Shown here piece after piece: positions 1 to 5,048 of a stretch of 5,048 nucleotides of DNA. Location of the stretch: NCBI GenBank assembly GCA_016295545.1, contig JAEDLA010000128.1, positions 1 to 5,048 on the forward strand, written 5' to 3'. Position numbers and translations under genes: made by a program. The stretch is from Oscillospiraceae bacterium. GTDB lineage: Bacteria; Bacillota; Clostridia; Oscillospirales; Ruminococcaceae. Each line of letters opens with the position of its first letter. The stretch's first letter is position 1. The notes under the pieces were generated by a model. It had not been told where the DNA came from. It saw only the letters and a program-made list of their open reading frames with translations, and did not search any database.

Positions 1-3
1 ATT

Positions 4-564
4 ATGAAAAAAATAATTTCACTTGCTTCTGCTTTGATTCTCGGCTTGTCAGCAATCCCAGTAAGCACCTCTGCCGCAGAGCTTGACTTATCAGCCTATG
101 ATTTCTCAAACTGCGATTACAACCTTGACGGAAAGGTTACCTTTACTGATGCAAGCTATATTTTTGCATACTATGGTGAAAGGCAATTAAACCCAGCACA
201 ATCTATGTTTACTGCCGAACAGCTTGAATACATGAATACCTATGGCGATATTAACGAAGACGGAAAAATTACTGCCGCTGATTCTGCTTATCTTTTAAGT
301 TATCTTGCTGAAAATTCTGTTCCCGGAGACGTAAATGAGGACGGAAAGGTTACTCCTGCTGACGCTTCAATTCTGCTCAAGCATTACGCATACAAGGCTA
401 CAGGCGGCTCAAGGAATGATTTTGATAGTCCAACCGATCCACAGTCTATACAGTGGACAGCCTGCGAAACCTTAGGCGATATGAACGGTGATGATAAGAT
501 TTCTGCTTCTGACGGTGCTGAAATTCTCAAAATCTACGCAAAAAATGCCCTTGCTGTTCAGTAA
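4..564 (+). CDS. Secreted protein of four dockerin-type calcium-binding repeats
   Basis: A 186-residue protein with a signal peptide (KK at residues 2-3, hydrophobic core about 4-20, probable cleavage near the Ala-Ala at 24-25). The mature part consists of four F-hand/dockerin-like repeats and has no catalytic module. Each repeat has the D-x-N-x-D spacing plus a position-12 Asp: D38/N40/D42/D49, D82/N84/D86/D93, D109/N111/D113/D120 and D159/N161/D163/D170. Each is followed by an amphipathic helix such as SAYLLSYLAE. Dockerins normally carry two such repeats at the end of a cellulosomal enzyme and bind cohesins on a scaffoldin. Four repeats could be two dockerins in tandem, or a free calcium-binding surface protein. 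Spacers between repeats are uneven: repeats 2 and 3 are close, and a longer Asp/Pro-containing stretch precedes repeat 4. Only three bases precede the ATG in the window, so its ribosome binding site is not visible. It has its own terminator and is not part of the sigma operon. The fold is clear; partner and role are unknown. Confidence 0.9.
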   Translation: MKKIISLASALILGLSAIPVSTSAAELDLSAYDFSNCDYNLDGKVTFTDASYIFAYYGERQLNPAQSMFTAEQLEYMNTYGDINEDGKITAADSAYLLSYLAENSVPGDVNEDGKVTPADASILLKHYAYKATGGSRNDFDSPTDPQSIQWTACETLGDMNGDDKISASDGAEILKIYAKNALAVQ

Positions 565-580
565 AATAATTATTGAAACA

Positions 581-617
581 AATCCCCTGCTTATCTTCTG
601 ATAGGCAGGGGATTTTT
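581..617 (+). terminator. Intrinsic terminator after the dockerin-repeat gene
   Basis: Positions 581-595 pair with 600-614 in an uninterrupted 15-bp stem (one G-T wobble, T591-G604) around a TTCT loop. The lower stem is CCCCTGC/GCAGGGG. A T-rich tract follows (positions 613-617, then G and more T). It starts 16 nt after the stop codon and separates the dockerin gene from the sigma operon. Confidence 0.93.
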
Positions 618-629
618 TGTTTTCAGCTA

Positions 630-658
630 TTGACTTATCTGTGGGGATATTATATCAT
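630..658 (+). promoter_or_regulatory. Probable housekeeping (sigma-A type) promoter of the sigma operon
   Basis: TTGACT at 630-635 and TATCAT at 653-658 are separated by exactly 17 bp. Each hexamer matches 5 of 6 consensus positions. It lies just after the upstream terminator and about 70 nt before the sigma start codon, so it could provide basal expression of the three-gene operon. Confidence 0.6.
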
Positions 659-675
659 AAAATATGCTGAAAATT

Positions 676-704
676 TGAAACCTTTTTCGTTCTCATGACA
701 ATAT
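676..704 (+). promoter_or_regulatory. Possible ECF-type autoregulatory promoter
   Basis: TGAAACCTTTTT at 676-687 resembles the TGAAAC / AAC-motif -35 elements used by Firmicute ECF sigma factors. A -10 element would fall near 697-704 (TGACAATA), which does not match the usual CGTC-type motif well. A start site near 710 would give a short leader before the ribosome binding site at 724-730. ECF operons are commonly autoregulated, which makes the position plausible. The -10 assignment is weak. Confidence 0.35.
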
Positions 705-723
705 ATTAATAGAAGATAGAAAC

Positions 724-730
724 GGAGGTG
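724..730 (+). promoter_or_regulatory. Ribosome binding site that fixes the sigma factor start
   Basis: GGAGGTG is a strong Shine-Dalgarno sequence with 6 nt between it and ATG 737. The in-frame GTG at 728 lies inside this motif and so cannot be the start it serves. The ATG at 737 is therefore preferred. Confidence 0.85.
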
Positions 731-736
731 CACCAG

Positions 737-1267
737 ATGACAAGTGCTCAGTTTGAAGCGCTGCTCAATAATTACGGAAATTCTATCTTCGGTTTCTGTT
801 ACCGCCTGACAGGTAATACAAACATGGCGGAGGACCTTTATCAGGACTCGGTTTTCAAAGCATTTGGTATGCTGGAGAAAATCGACTGTCAGAATTCTGA
901 CGGATTTAAAACTGCAAAAAATTACATAATCGGCATCGCTGTCAGACTGTACAAAAATCAGATGCGCAAAAAATCATTCCGTGACAGCTCCCTTTCCGCC
1001 GATGACGAGGTTCTTATACAGATGCTGAGAACCGATTCAGATATAGTTACGGAAACCGAACAAAAGGAACTGAGATCAGCTGTTAAGCAGCTTGTGGAGC
1101 TTCTGCCCGATAAGCTCAGGATTGTTACATATATGTTTTATTACGCTGAAATGAGCATAAATGAAATAGCACAGCAGCTTCATATACCCATTGGTACTGC
1201 AAAAAGCCGGCTTAACAGAGCAAGAGCTAATATAAAGAAAGAACTGGAGGACAAGCATTATGAGTAA
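737..1267 (+). CDS. ECF-family RNA polymerase sigma factor
   Basis: A 176-residue sigma-70 family protein of the usual ECF size, with only regions 2 and 4. Region 2 spans about residues 8-80, with the core-binding/-10 signature around FGFCYRLTGNTNMAEDLYQD (18-37) followed by a basic segment. A charged linker follows at about 80-115. Region 4 starts near LPDKLR (123-128) and has a helix-turn-helix, INEIAQQLHIPIGTAKSRL (141-159), that would read the -35 element. The protein would direct RNA polymerase to a small regulon when released from its anti-sigma factor. The start is ATG 737, chosen because the ribosome binding site GGAGGTG overlaps the alternative GTG at 728. The end overlaps the next gene by 8 bp, which implies translational coupling with its probable regulator. 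No extra C-terminal domain is present. The family is secure; the ECF subgroup and target genes cannot be read from this window. Confidence 0.95.
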   Translation: MTSAQFEALLNNYGNSIFGFCYRLTGNTNMAEDLYQDSVFKAFGMLEKIDCQNSDGFKTAKNYIIGIAVRLYKNQMRKKSFRDSSLSADDEVLIQMLRTDSDIVTETEQKELRSAVKQLVELLPDKLRIVTYMFYYAEMSINEIAQQLHIPIGTAKSRLNRARANIKKELEDKHYE

Positions 1268-2702
1268 AATAGATAGATTAATCAGAACCTCCCTTAAAGA
1301 TACGCCTAAGGTGAACCAGGCTGTCAACAGCAAACTTGCGGCTAAGTATGACCGTTTCCTGAAAAACTCTCACAAATGTGGCTCTCATGAAAAGAACTAC
1401 GAGCTGAGCGTTCGTGAACTGGAGCATTACAAGCGTCCGATTTCCATGAGGATAGGCTTAGCAGCAGCCGCTGTCGCCATTATTGCTGCTCTGGGAGGAA
1501 GTATGGCTGCTTTCTACAATTTCAGAAACGGCGCTCCTGACGACACTCTCACTGACATGACCGAAGCTGTTACTGAACAGACAACGACTTCCGATATGGG
1601 ATTGTCTGCAGAAACAAGCATTACCGAATATGATATGTCAACTAAAGAGGGCATTTTCGGCAAAATGATCAACAGTGTTGACTACTATGACAATGTTTCC
1701 GGAAAGCTGACAACAAACTATGTTGATCATCAATGCACTGTAGTGGACTTCCAGTGCGATGTCAATATGGGTTATTCCTTTAGCCATAGCGCACTTTATA
1801 AAGTAGATGATATCAGTGTTGAAGAACCTGATATAAACAACAGACTGCCCGAATCAAATGATGAATATGAATACTGCGACGGTATGAATTATTATTCAAT
1901 TGACAATATTCGTTGCTATATCAATAATGCTGAGCCTTTACAGGGCGGACGTGATAATAATCCCATTGATGCTGAGGAGCTGAGAAATTTTCTGCTCTGC
2001 ACCGGAGAAAATGCTTCGCAAGATATACGAATTGTCCGAAACGGCGCAAACAGCAGTATGGCAGTCAACTGCGTAACCCCTGCACCTGTTGCCTGCCAGC
2101 TTCTTGCCGACTTTGAAAGCTGGGATATAACCGGCGAACTCAATTACATCGGCAGAAACTGCATACGAATTGCAGGTGTTGACAAAACCGAGTATGAAAC
2201 ATATAGCTTTGGTATGTATGTGGATAAGGACACCGGCTGCCTGCTTTATTACGCAAAATATAACGAGAACCAATTTGTAGATTATATGGCAGTTACTCAG
2301 ATAAGCTTTAATCAGGAAGCTGAGCCAGTGAGAAAGATAGACCTCGACCAGTATATCGAAGTATCTGAGAATTATTATATAGCAGATGAAGCGGAAGGTG
2401 ATGCAATACAGGATTTTAATTTTGACTATAAGACAAACAGCAGCGGTCAGACATACGGCTCAGATCATGAGATAGGAATTTATCACGAAAATGATAAAAT
2501 TCTTCCCGACCTTATCCGCTTTAAAGGCGGTTATGTCAAAAAGAGTGACATTTTCTACATATTCGGCTCAGAGGGGCAGATGGCTCAGTATCACAGAGAC
2601 CACAACAAAACTGACAATGATGAGTTGATCTATACGCTTGACCTGTATGACAGCGAGGGTAATTTCATCTACAAATCATTATATTTCTATGGTGAACAAT
2701 AA
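1260..2702 (+). CDS. Probable membrane anti-sigma factor with LolA/RseB-like extracellular domain
   Basis: A 480-residue protein predicted to cross the membrane once. Residues 1-60 are charged and presumably cytoplasmic (SLKDTPKVNQAVNSKLAAKY at 11-30) and would bind the sigma factor. They lack the HxxxCxxC zinc motif of classic ZAS anti-sigma domains; a lone C40 with H38 and H43 is all that resembles it. A transmembrane helix spans about 65-86 (GLAAAAVAIIAALGGSMAAF). A Thr/Glu-rich linker follows (about 96-123, AVTEQTTTS). Residues about 132-351 look like a LolA/MucB-RseB-type lipid- or peptide-sensing fold; the best signature is the strand-turn FGMYVDKDTGCLLYYAKY (317-334), followed by a DYMAVTQISF strand. 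The C-terminal ~125 residues are not recognised. The start is supported by GGAGG at 1246-1250, 9 nt upstream. The overlap with the sigma gene and the topology make anti-sigma function likely. No sequence proof exists that the N-terminus binds sigma, and the LolA-like call rests on pattern resemblance. Confidence 0.75.
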   Translation: MSKIDRLIRTSLKDTPKVNQAVNSKLAAKYDRFLKNSHKCGSHEKNYELSVRELEHYKRPISMRIGLAAAAVAIIAALGGSMAAFYNFRNGAPDDTLTDMTEAVTEQTTTSDMGLSAETSITEYDMSTKEGIFGKMINSVDYYDNVSGKLTTNYVDHQCTVVDFQCDVNMGYSFSHSALYKVDDISVEEPDINNRLPESNDEYEYCDGMNYYSIDNIRCYINNAEPLQGGRDNNPIDAEELRNFLLCTGENASQDIRIVRNGANSSMAVNCVTPAPVACQLLADFESWDITGELNYIGRNCIRIAGVDKTEYETYSFGMYVDKDTGCLLYYAKYNENQFVDYMAVTQISFNQEAEPVRKIDLDQYIEVSENYYIADEAEGDAIQDFNFDYKTNSSGQTYGSDHEIGIYHENDKILPDLIRFKGGYVKKSDIFYIFGSEGQMAQYHRDHNKTDNDELIYTLDLYDSEGNFIYKSLYFYGEQ

Positions 2703-2707
2703 AGGAG
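2701..2707 (+). promoter_or_regulatory. Ribosome binding site of the C39-like lipoprotein gene
   Basis: AAAGGAG overlaps the last bases of the preceding stop codon and sits 4 nt before ATG 2712. The spacing is short but usable. Only 9 bp separate the two genes, so they are almost certainly co-transcribed. Confidence 0.7.
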
Positions 2708-2711
2708 TACT

Positions 2712-3686
2712 ATGAAGATAAAAATTACAGGACTTATTACACTTGCCACAGCTTCATTTCTGCTGAGCTTCACTGCTGTAAGCTGTGGACTGTCCGGTGC
2801 AGATTTAATCGAACCCGTAACAATTTCTGATACACAGCAGCTTCTTGAAATTGAAAAAATGACAGAATCAATTAAGACTGACGCTGCAACAGCCGAAAAA
2901 ACCTCGGCTGCTGTTACTGAACAGTCGACAGAACTACCGACTGAACTGCTCACTGAGCTGCCTACAAAATTGCTAACTGAACCTCCAACGGAACCTCCCA
3001 CTGAACTGCCCACAGAGCCGCCAACGGAATCTCCCACTGAACTGCTCACAGAGGCGTCAACAGAACCTCCTATTGAAAATCAGGAGTATGACAGCTCAGA
3101 TGCCTGTCGTCTGTATGTTGATACTGTTTTGCAGAATCCGGAACTTCCAACAGGCTGTGAGGTCACTGCCCTTGATACAGTTCTCCGGTACTTCGGCTTC
3201 GATATCGACAAGCTTACCCTCTTTGACAGTTATATGCCTGAGGGCTGTGAGGGAGAATATACCTTTGATGAAGCTTTTATTGGCAACCCACGTACATATA
3301 ACGGCTATGGCTGCTTTGCTCCCGTTGTTGTCACAACTGCGGTAAATTATTTCAACTGCTGTGGCTATAACTGGACTGCCTATAACCTTTCCGGCACGTC
3401 TCTCAGCGACCTGTTTATTCAGATAGATGCTGGAAATCCCGTTATTGTCTGGGCTTCTATGGGACTTACGGATATTTCATGGCAATACCGCTGGACAACA
3501 CCTGCCGGAAATGAGGCATGGTTTCCCTCCGGTGAGCACTGCATGGTACTTACCGGATATGACCTGAACACCGGAGTTGTCTATGCCGCTGATCCTCTTA
3601 AAGGTAGTATGGAGTATTCCCTCAGTCAGTTTGAGTACATATACAACAGAATGAATCAGCAGGCAGTTATAGTCTGTCCGCTGTAA
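2712..3686 (+). CDS. Lipoprotein with C39-like (PF13529/YvpB-type) cysteine peptidase domain on a repeat stalk
   Basis: A 324-residue predicted surface lipoprotein. The signal peptide (residues 1-24) ends in a lipobox-like AVSC with C25 as the lipidated residue. Residues 26-72 form a charged linker. Residues 73-120 are twelve tandem tetrapeptides of the TE(L/P)P type, a likely stalk. Residues about 130-324 match the C39-like family 2 peptidase fold (papain-like). The probable catalytic Cys is C149 in LPTGCEVTAL, with Q141 eight residues earlier as a candidate oxyanion residue. The His is H276 in SGEHCMVLTGYD and the Asp is D294 in AADPLKG. The middle segment FIGNPRTYNGYGCFAP (189-204) is also typical of the family. 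The set of catalytic residues looks intact, so the enzyme is probably active outside the membrane; the substrate is unknown. Being the last gene of the sigma operon suggests it is either an output of the response or a processor of the sensor. Several extra cysteines (C132, C179, C201, C216, C217, C277, C322) are notable and may form disulfides. Confidence 0.85.
   Translation: MKIKITGLITLATASFLLSFTAVSCGLSGADLIEPVTISDTQQLLEIEKMTESIKTDAATAEKTSAAVTEQSTELPTELLTELPTKLLTEPPTEPPTELPTEPPTESPTELLTEASTEPPIENQEYDSSDACRLYVDTVLQNPELPTGCEVTALDTVLRYFGFDIDKLTLFDSYMPEGCEGEYTFDEAFIGNPRTYNGYGCFAPVVVTTAVNYFNCCGYNWTAYNLSGTSLSDLFIQIDAGNPVIVWASMGLTDISWQYRWTTPAGNEAWFPSGEHCMVLTGYDLNTGVVYAADPLKGSMEYSLSQFEYIYNRMNQQAVIVCPL
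2928..3071 (+). repeat. Twelve in-frame 12-bp units encoding TE(L/P)P-type tetrapeptides
   Basis: A coding minisatellite of exactly 144 bp within the C39-like lipoprotein gene. The units translate as TELP, TELL, TELP, TKLL, TEPP, TEPP, TELP, TEPP, TESP, TELL, TEAS, TEPP. Threonine is constant at position 1 and glutamate is nearly so at position 2. Codon choice varies between units (ACA/ACT/ACG, GAA/GAG), so the array is not a very recent expansion. The 12-bp period lets copy number change without shifting the frame. The protein segment is probably an extended wall-spanning spacer. Confidence 0.9.
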
Positions 3687-3694
3687 TAATTGAA

Positions 3695-3735
3695 AGCGCC
3701 ATAATACTTCTGAGGAGTATTATGGCGCTGTTTTT
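3695..3735 (+). terminator. Intrinsic terminator of the sigma operon
   Basis: Positions 3695-3710 pair with 3714-3729 in a 16-bp stem (one T-G wobble) with a TGA loop. The base is AGCGCC/GGCGCT. After one G comes a run of five T (3731-3735). It begins 8 nt after the stop of the C39-like gene. On the opposite strand the stem is followed by a moderately T-rich TTCAATTATT, so it may also stop transcripts of the convergent lipoprotein gene, less efficiently. Confidence 0.93.
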
Positions 3736-3750
3736 CAGCCTATCTAAAAA

Positions 3751-3961
3751 TGGCGAAGCCAAAGTGGGTTTCCAAAGGGTATAAACCCTTTAGCGCCGGT
3801 GAGCGACCGGAGCGCAGTTCACCCTCCCGTGTTAGTTTTCCTGTAAATTCTAATAAGTATGCCCTCCCTCAAAGGGAGGGGGGGTAAACCTACTGCAACA
3901 AACATATACTATAACAGCAAAGCACAGCTTTGCGAACACAGCAACATTATTCCCCTCGGCT
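3751..3961. repeat. Non-coding, hairpin-rich intergenic segment; probable mosaic of dispersed repeats
   Basis: No credible gene lies between 3736 and 4001. The stretch carries a series of short perfect inverted repeats: TGGC-GAA-GCCA (3751-3761); AAAGGGT/ACCCTTT (3774-3780 with 3785-3791); CCGGT/ACCGG (3796-3800 with 3806-3810) flanked by GCG/CGC; CCCTCCCT/AGGGAGGG (3862-3869 with 3873-3880) running into seven G (3878-3884); and GCAAAGC/GCTTTGC (3917-3923 with 3927-3933). None has a T-run that would make it a standard terminator. Local base composition is more GC-rich than the flanking genes around 3790-3830. The density of small hairpins looks like an intergenic repeat family such as a REP- or MITE-type element. 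That is inference; the outer boundaries are not defined, and 3962-4001 shows nothing specific. Confidence 0.45.
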
Positions 3962-4001
3962 TGCCCGACAAAGTAATTAACGATATTTTATTGCCGAAGT
4001 A

Positions 4002-4898
4002 TTAATCCATAACAAACACCATATCTTCGCCACGGTTTTCTGTTATGTCATTCCAGATGATGCCTGCATCTGTAAGCTCAAATTCCGCACTTCCGCCTGT
4101 GTACAACACATTTTTAACAGGATCGGAATTCTCGTCATTATATACCACATAAGTTTTTGTGCCATTTCCGCTGCAAATCATCTTACCATTTTCAAACACA
4201 AGCGGATAATACCATTCGACATGGGCAAATGCACTGTCTGCCCAGCTTATCTCAGCATAATATGCGCCGTTTTCATCGTAGTTTATATCCAGTGTAGCTC
4301 TGCCACAGCCCCACCTGCCTATAAAGCTTTCATCAGGTCCTCTGCCGTCATCACCCAGTCCGCCTTCGCCATACAGCTTCACATAACGTAAACTGCCGGA
4401 ATAAAGCTCTGTGTCATCAGCACTGCCGTTATCCGTCATCTTTAAGATAACTTCCCCTGAATCAGAACAGAAAGTATACTGATTCTTTGTCTCTCCCTGA
4501 ACTGTTTCTTTTTCACCTTTTATATATCCCGTATTTTCAGTATTTCCGGTGGCAGTGTAGAACTCAAATTTTCCCTCATCGGTTATATGAACAGATGCTG
4601 CAAAGGGATCGCCGTCAATAAACCAATATCCTGAAATACTGCTGAAATCAGTTACTTCTTCTTCGTCATTTTCTAAAGTAATTGCCGTAGTTACAGTCGT
4701 AGTGGGTTCAGTTTTTACTGTTGTGACTTTGGGTGTTTCTGTTACTGTTACTGTTGTTTCTTCAGTCACCACTGCGCTCGTCTCTGCGCTTTCTGTAGTA
4801 TTGCTGCTTTCTGATGATGCGGCAGGTTCATTTCCGCAACCTGTAATCAATAACATAACTGCTGCAAACGCAAATATTGATGATATATACTTTCGCAT
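4002..4898 (-). CDS. Hypothetical lipoprotein with Thr-rich linker and a two-part beta-rich domain
   Basis: A 298-residue predicted lipoprotein of unknown function. A lipoprotein signal peptide (1-20) ends in a good lipobox LLITGC, giving C21 as the lipidated residue. Residues about 22-82 are a low-complexity Thr/Ser/Glu/Val linker, like the stalks of other surface proteins of these bacteria. The rest is beta-strand rich and seems to have two halves. The first starts at SGYWFIDGDPFAASVHITDE (89-108), and the second at SFIGRWGCGRATLDINYDEN (191-210). Both have a G-x-W followed by a strand and a D-E-x-G turn, which suggests an internal duplication of a lipocalin-like or small beta-barrel unit. 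The start is ATG at 4898-4896, preceded by AAAGGCGG at a 7-nt spacing. The reading frame stays open back to 5012, but that extension would place 38 residues before the signal peptide and runs into the palindrome. The gene is convergent to the sigma operon. No enzymatic motif is seen. Confidence 0.8.
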   Translation of the reverse strand: MRKYISSIFAFAAVMLLITGCGNEPAASSESSNTTESAETSAVVTEETTVTVTETPKVTTVKTEPTTTVTTAITLENDEEEVTDFSSISGYWFIDGDPFAASVHITDEGKFEFYTATGNTENTGYIKGEKETVQGETKNQYTFCSDSGEVILKMTDNGSADDTELYSGSLRYVKLYGEGGLGDDGRGPDESFIGRWGCGRATLDINYDENGAYYAEISWADSAFAHVEWYYPLVFENGKMICSGNGTKTYVVYNDENSDPVKNVLYTGGSAEFELTDAGIIWNDITENRGEDMVFVMD

Positions 4899-4905
4899 AT
4901 TTAAT

Positions 4906-4913
4906 CCGCCTTT
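4906..4913 (-). promoter_or_regulatory. Ribosome binding site that fixes the lipoprotein start
   Basis: On the minus strand this reads AAAGGCGG, one mismatch from AAAGGAGG, and ends 7 nt before the ATG at 4898. With the signal peptide beginning exactly at that Met, it rules out the upstream in-frame starts. Confidence 0.75.
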
Positions 4914-4935
4914 CTGCACGGTAATATCCTGTTGT

Positions 4936-5046
4936 ATAAATCTGAGTTTACGGCATATATCTTCATAACCTGCTGGGGAAAACCTTTCTGAGGAAAGGGT
5001 TTCCCTCAACAAGTTACGCAGATATATGAAGTAAACTCTGATTTAT
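4936..5046. repeat. About 111-nt near-perfect palindrome upstream of the lipoprotein gene
   Basis: The left arm (4936-4988) and right arm (4993-5046) are almost complete reverse complements. The outer ATAAATC-x-GAGTTTAC blocks pair (4936-4951 with 5031-5046). Then a two-base mismatch is followed by CATATATCT pairing, a GTAA/TAAC-type block with a few mismatches, and one single-base indel near the centre. The tip is CTTTC-TGAG-GAAAG. No long T-run follows the left end on the minus strand, so it is not a standard terminator for that direction; the right side is cut by the window end. It may be a palindromic miniature mobile element or a leader structure of the lipoprotein gene, which starts 38 nt away. 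Confidence 0.8.
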
Positions 5047-5048
5047 CT

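Noticed and set aside
728..736. GTG at 728 as the start of the sigma factor
   Set aside because: It lies inside the Shine-Dalgarno sequence GGAGGTG. ATG 737 has the correct spacing from it.
1076..1333. Minus-strand open frame across the sigma/anti-sigma junction
   Set aside because: It is antisense to two well-supported, overlapping genes and shows no recognisable features.
1916..2273. Two minus-strand open frames within the anti-sigma gene
   Set aside because: Both are antisense to a long continuous coding region and overlap each other.
2687..3049. Minus-strand open frame rich in Ser/Val/Gly repeats
   Set aside because: It is the antisense shadow of the TE(L/P)P tetrapeptide repeats of the lipoprotein gene; its repeats come from that array.
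2928..3071. CRISPR array
   Set aside because: The 12-bp units are contiguous, in frame, degenerate and have no spacers; this is a coding repeat.
3073..3345. Plus-strand open frame inside the C39-like gene in another frame
   Set aside because: It overlaps the catalytic domain, whose motifs are intact in the main frame, and has no domain signature of its own.
3862..3884. CCCTCCCT/AGGGAGGG hairpin as a terminator
   Set aside because: It is followed by G on the plus strand and no T-run on the minus strand; a clear operon terminator lies upstream at 3695-3735.
4899..4960. Sigma-A promoter for the lipoprotein on the minus strand
   Set aside because: A TATACA-like -10 can be drawn near 4931-4938, but no acceptable -35 lies 16-18 bp upstream, so I did not list it.
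4702..4968. Plus-strand open frame of Val/Thr/Ser-rich sequence
   Set aside because: It is the antisense image of the Thr-rich linker and signal peptide of the minus-strand lipoprotein.
4899..5012. Longer N-terminus for the minus-strand lipoprotein, beginning at 5012
   Set aside because: It would put 38 residues ahead of a complete lipoprotein signal peptide and reads through the palindrome. A ribosome binding site directly precedes the Met at 4898.

Overview
The window looks like chromosomal DNA of a low-to-moderate GC Gram-positive gut anaerobe, most likely a Ruminococcus or relative (Oscillospiraceae). This is inferred from strong GGAGG-type ribosome binding sites, a secreted dockerin-repeat protein, lipoproteins with long Thr/Glu/Pro-rich linkers, and an ECF sigma factor followed by a membrane protein with a LolA/RseB-like extracellular part. 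I recognise no gene by name, so all gene symbols are empty.

Layout. Positions 4-564 (+) encode a secreted protein made almost entirely of four dockerin-type calcium-binding repeats, closed by a strong intrinsic terminator (581-617). Positions 618-736 hold a promoter region, with a good housekeeping-type promoter (630-658) and a possible ECF-type promoter (676-704). A compact three-gene operon follows: an ECF sigma factor (737-1267), a single-pass membrane protein that is the probable anti-sigma factor (1260-2702, overlapping the sigma gene by 8 bp), and a lipoprotein with a C39-like cysteine peptidase domain on a tetrapeptide-repeat stalk (2712-3686). A 16-bp-stem terminator (3695-3735) ends the operon. 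Positions 3736-4001 are non-coding and rich in small hairpins, and resemble a mosaic of dispersed intergenic repeats. A convergent lipoprotein gene (4002-4898, -) follows. Upstream of it is a ~111-nt near-perfect palindrome (4936-5046).

How the genes may work together. The sigma and membrane protein form a typical surface-signal module: the membrane protein would hold the sigma factor in the cytoplasm until its extracellular domain senses something. The third gene is co-transcribed and puts a predicted cysteine peptidase on the outer face of the membrane. It could be the output of the response, or it could cleave the anti-sigma protein or another surface protein. This sigma / LolA-RseB-like sensor / C39-like peptidase cassette is the most interesting feature of the window. 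Its function is inference; only the domain identities and operon layout are read from the sequence.
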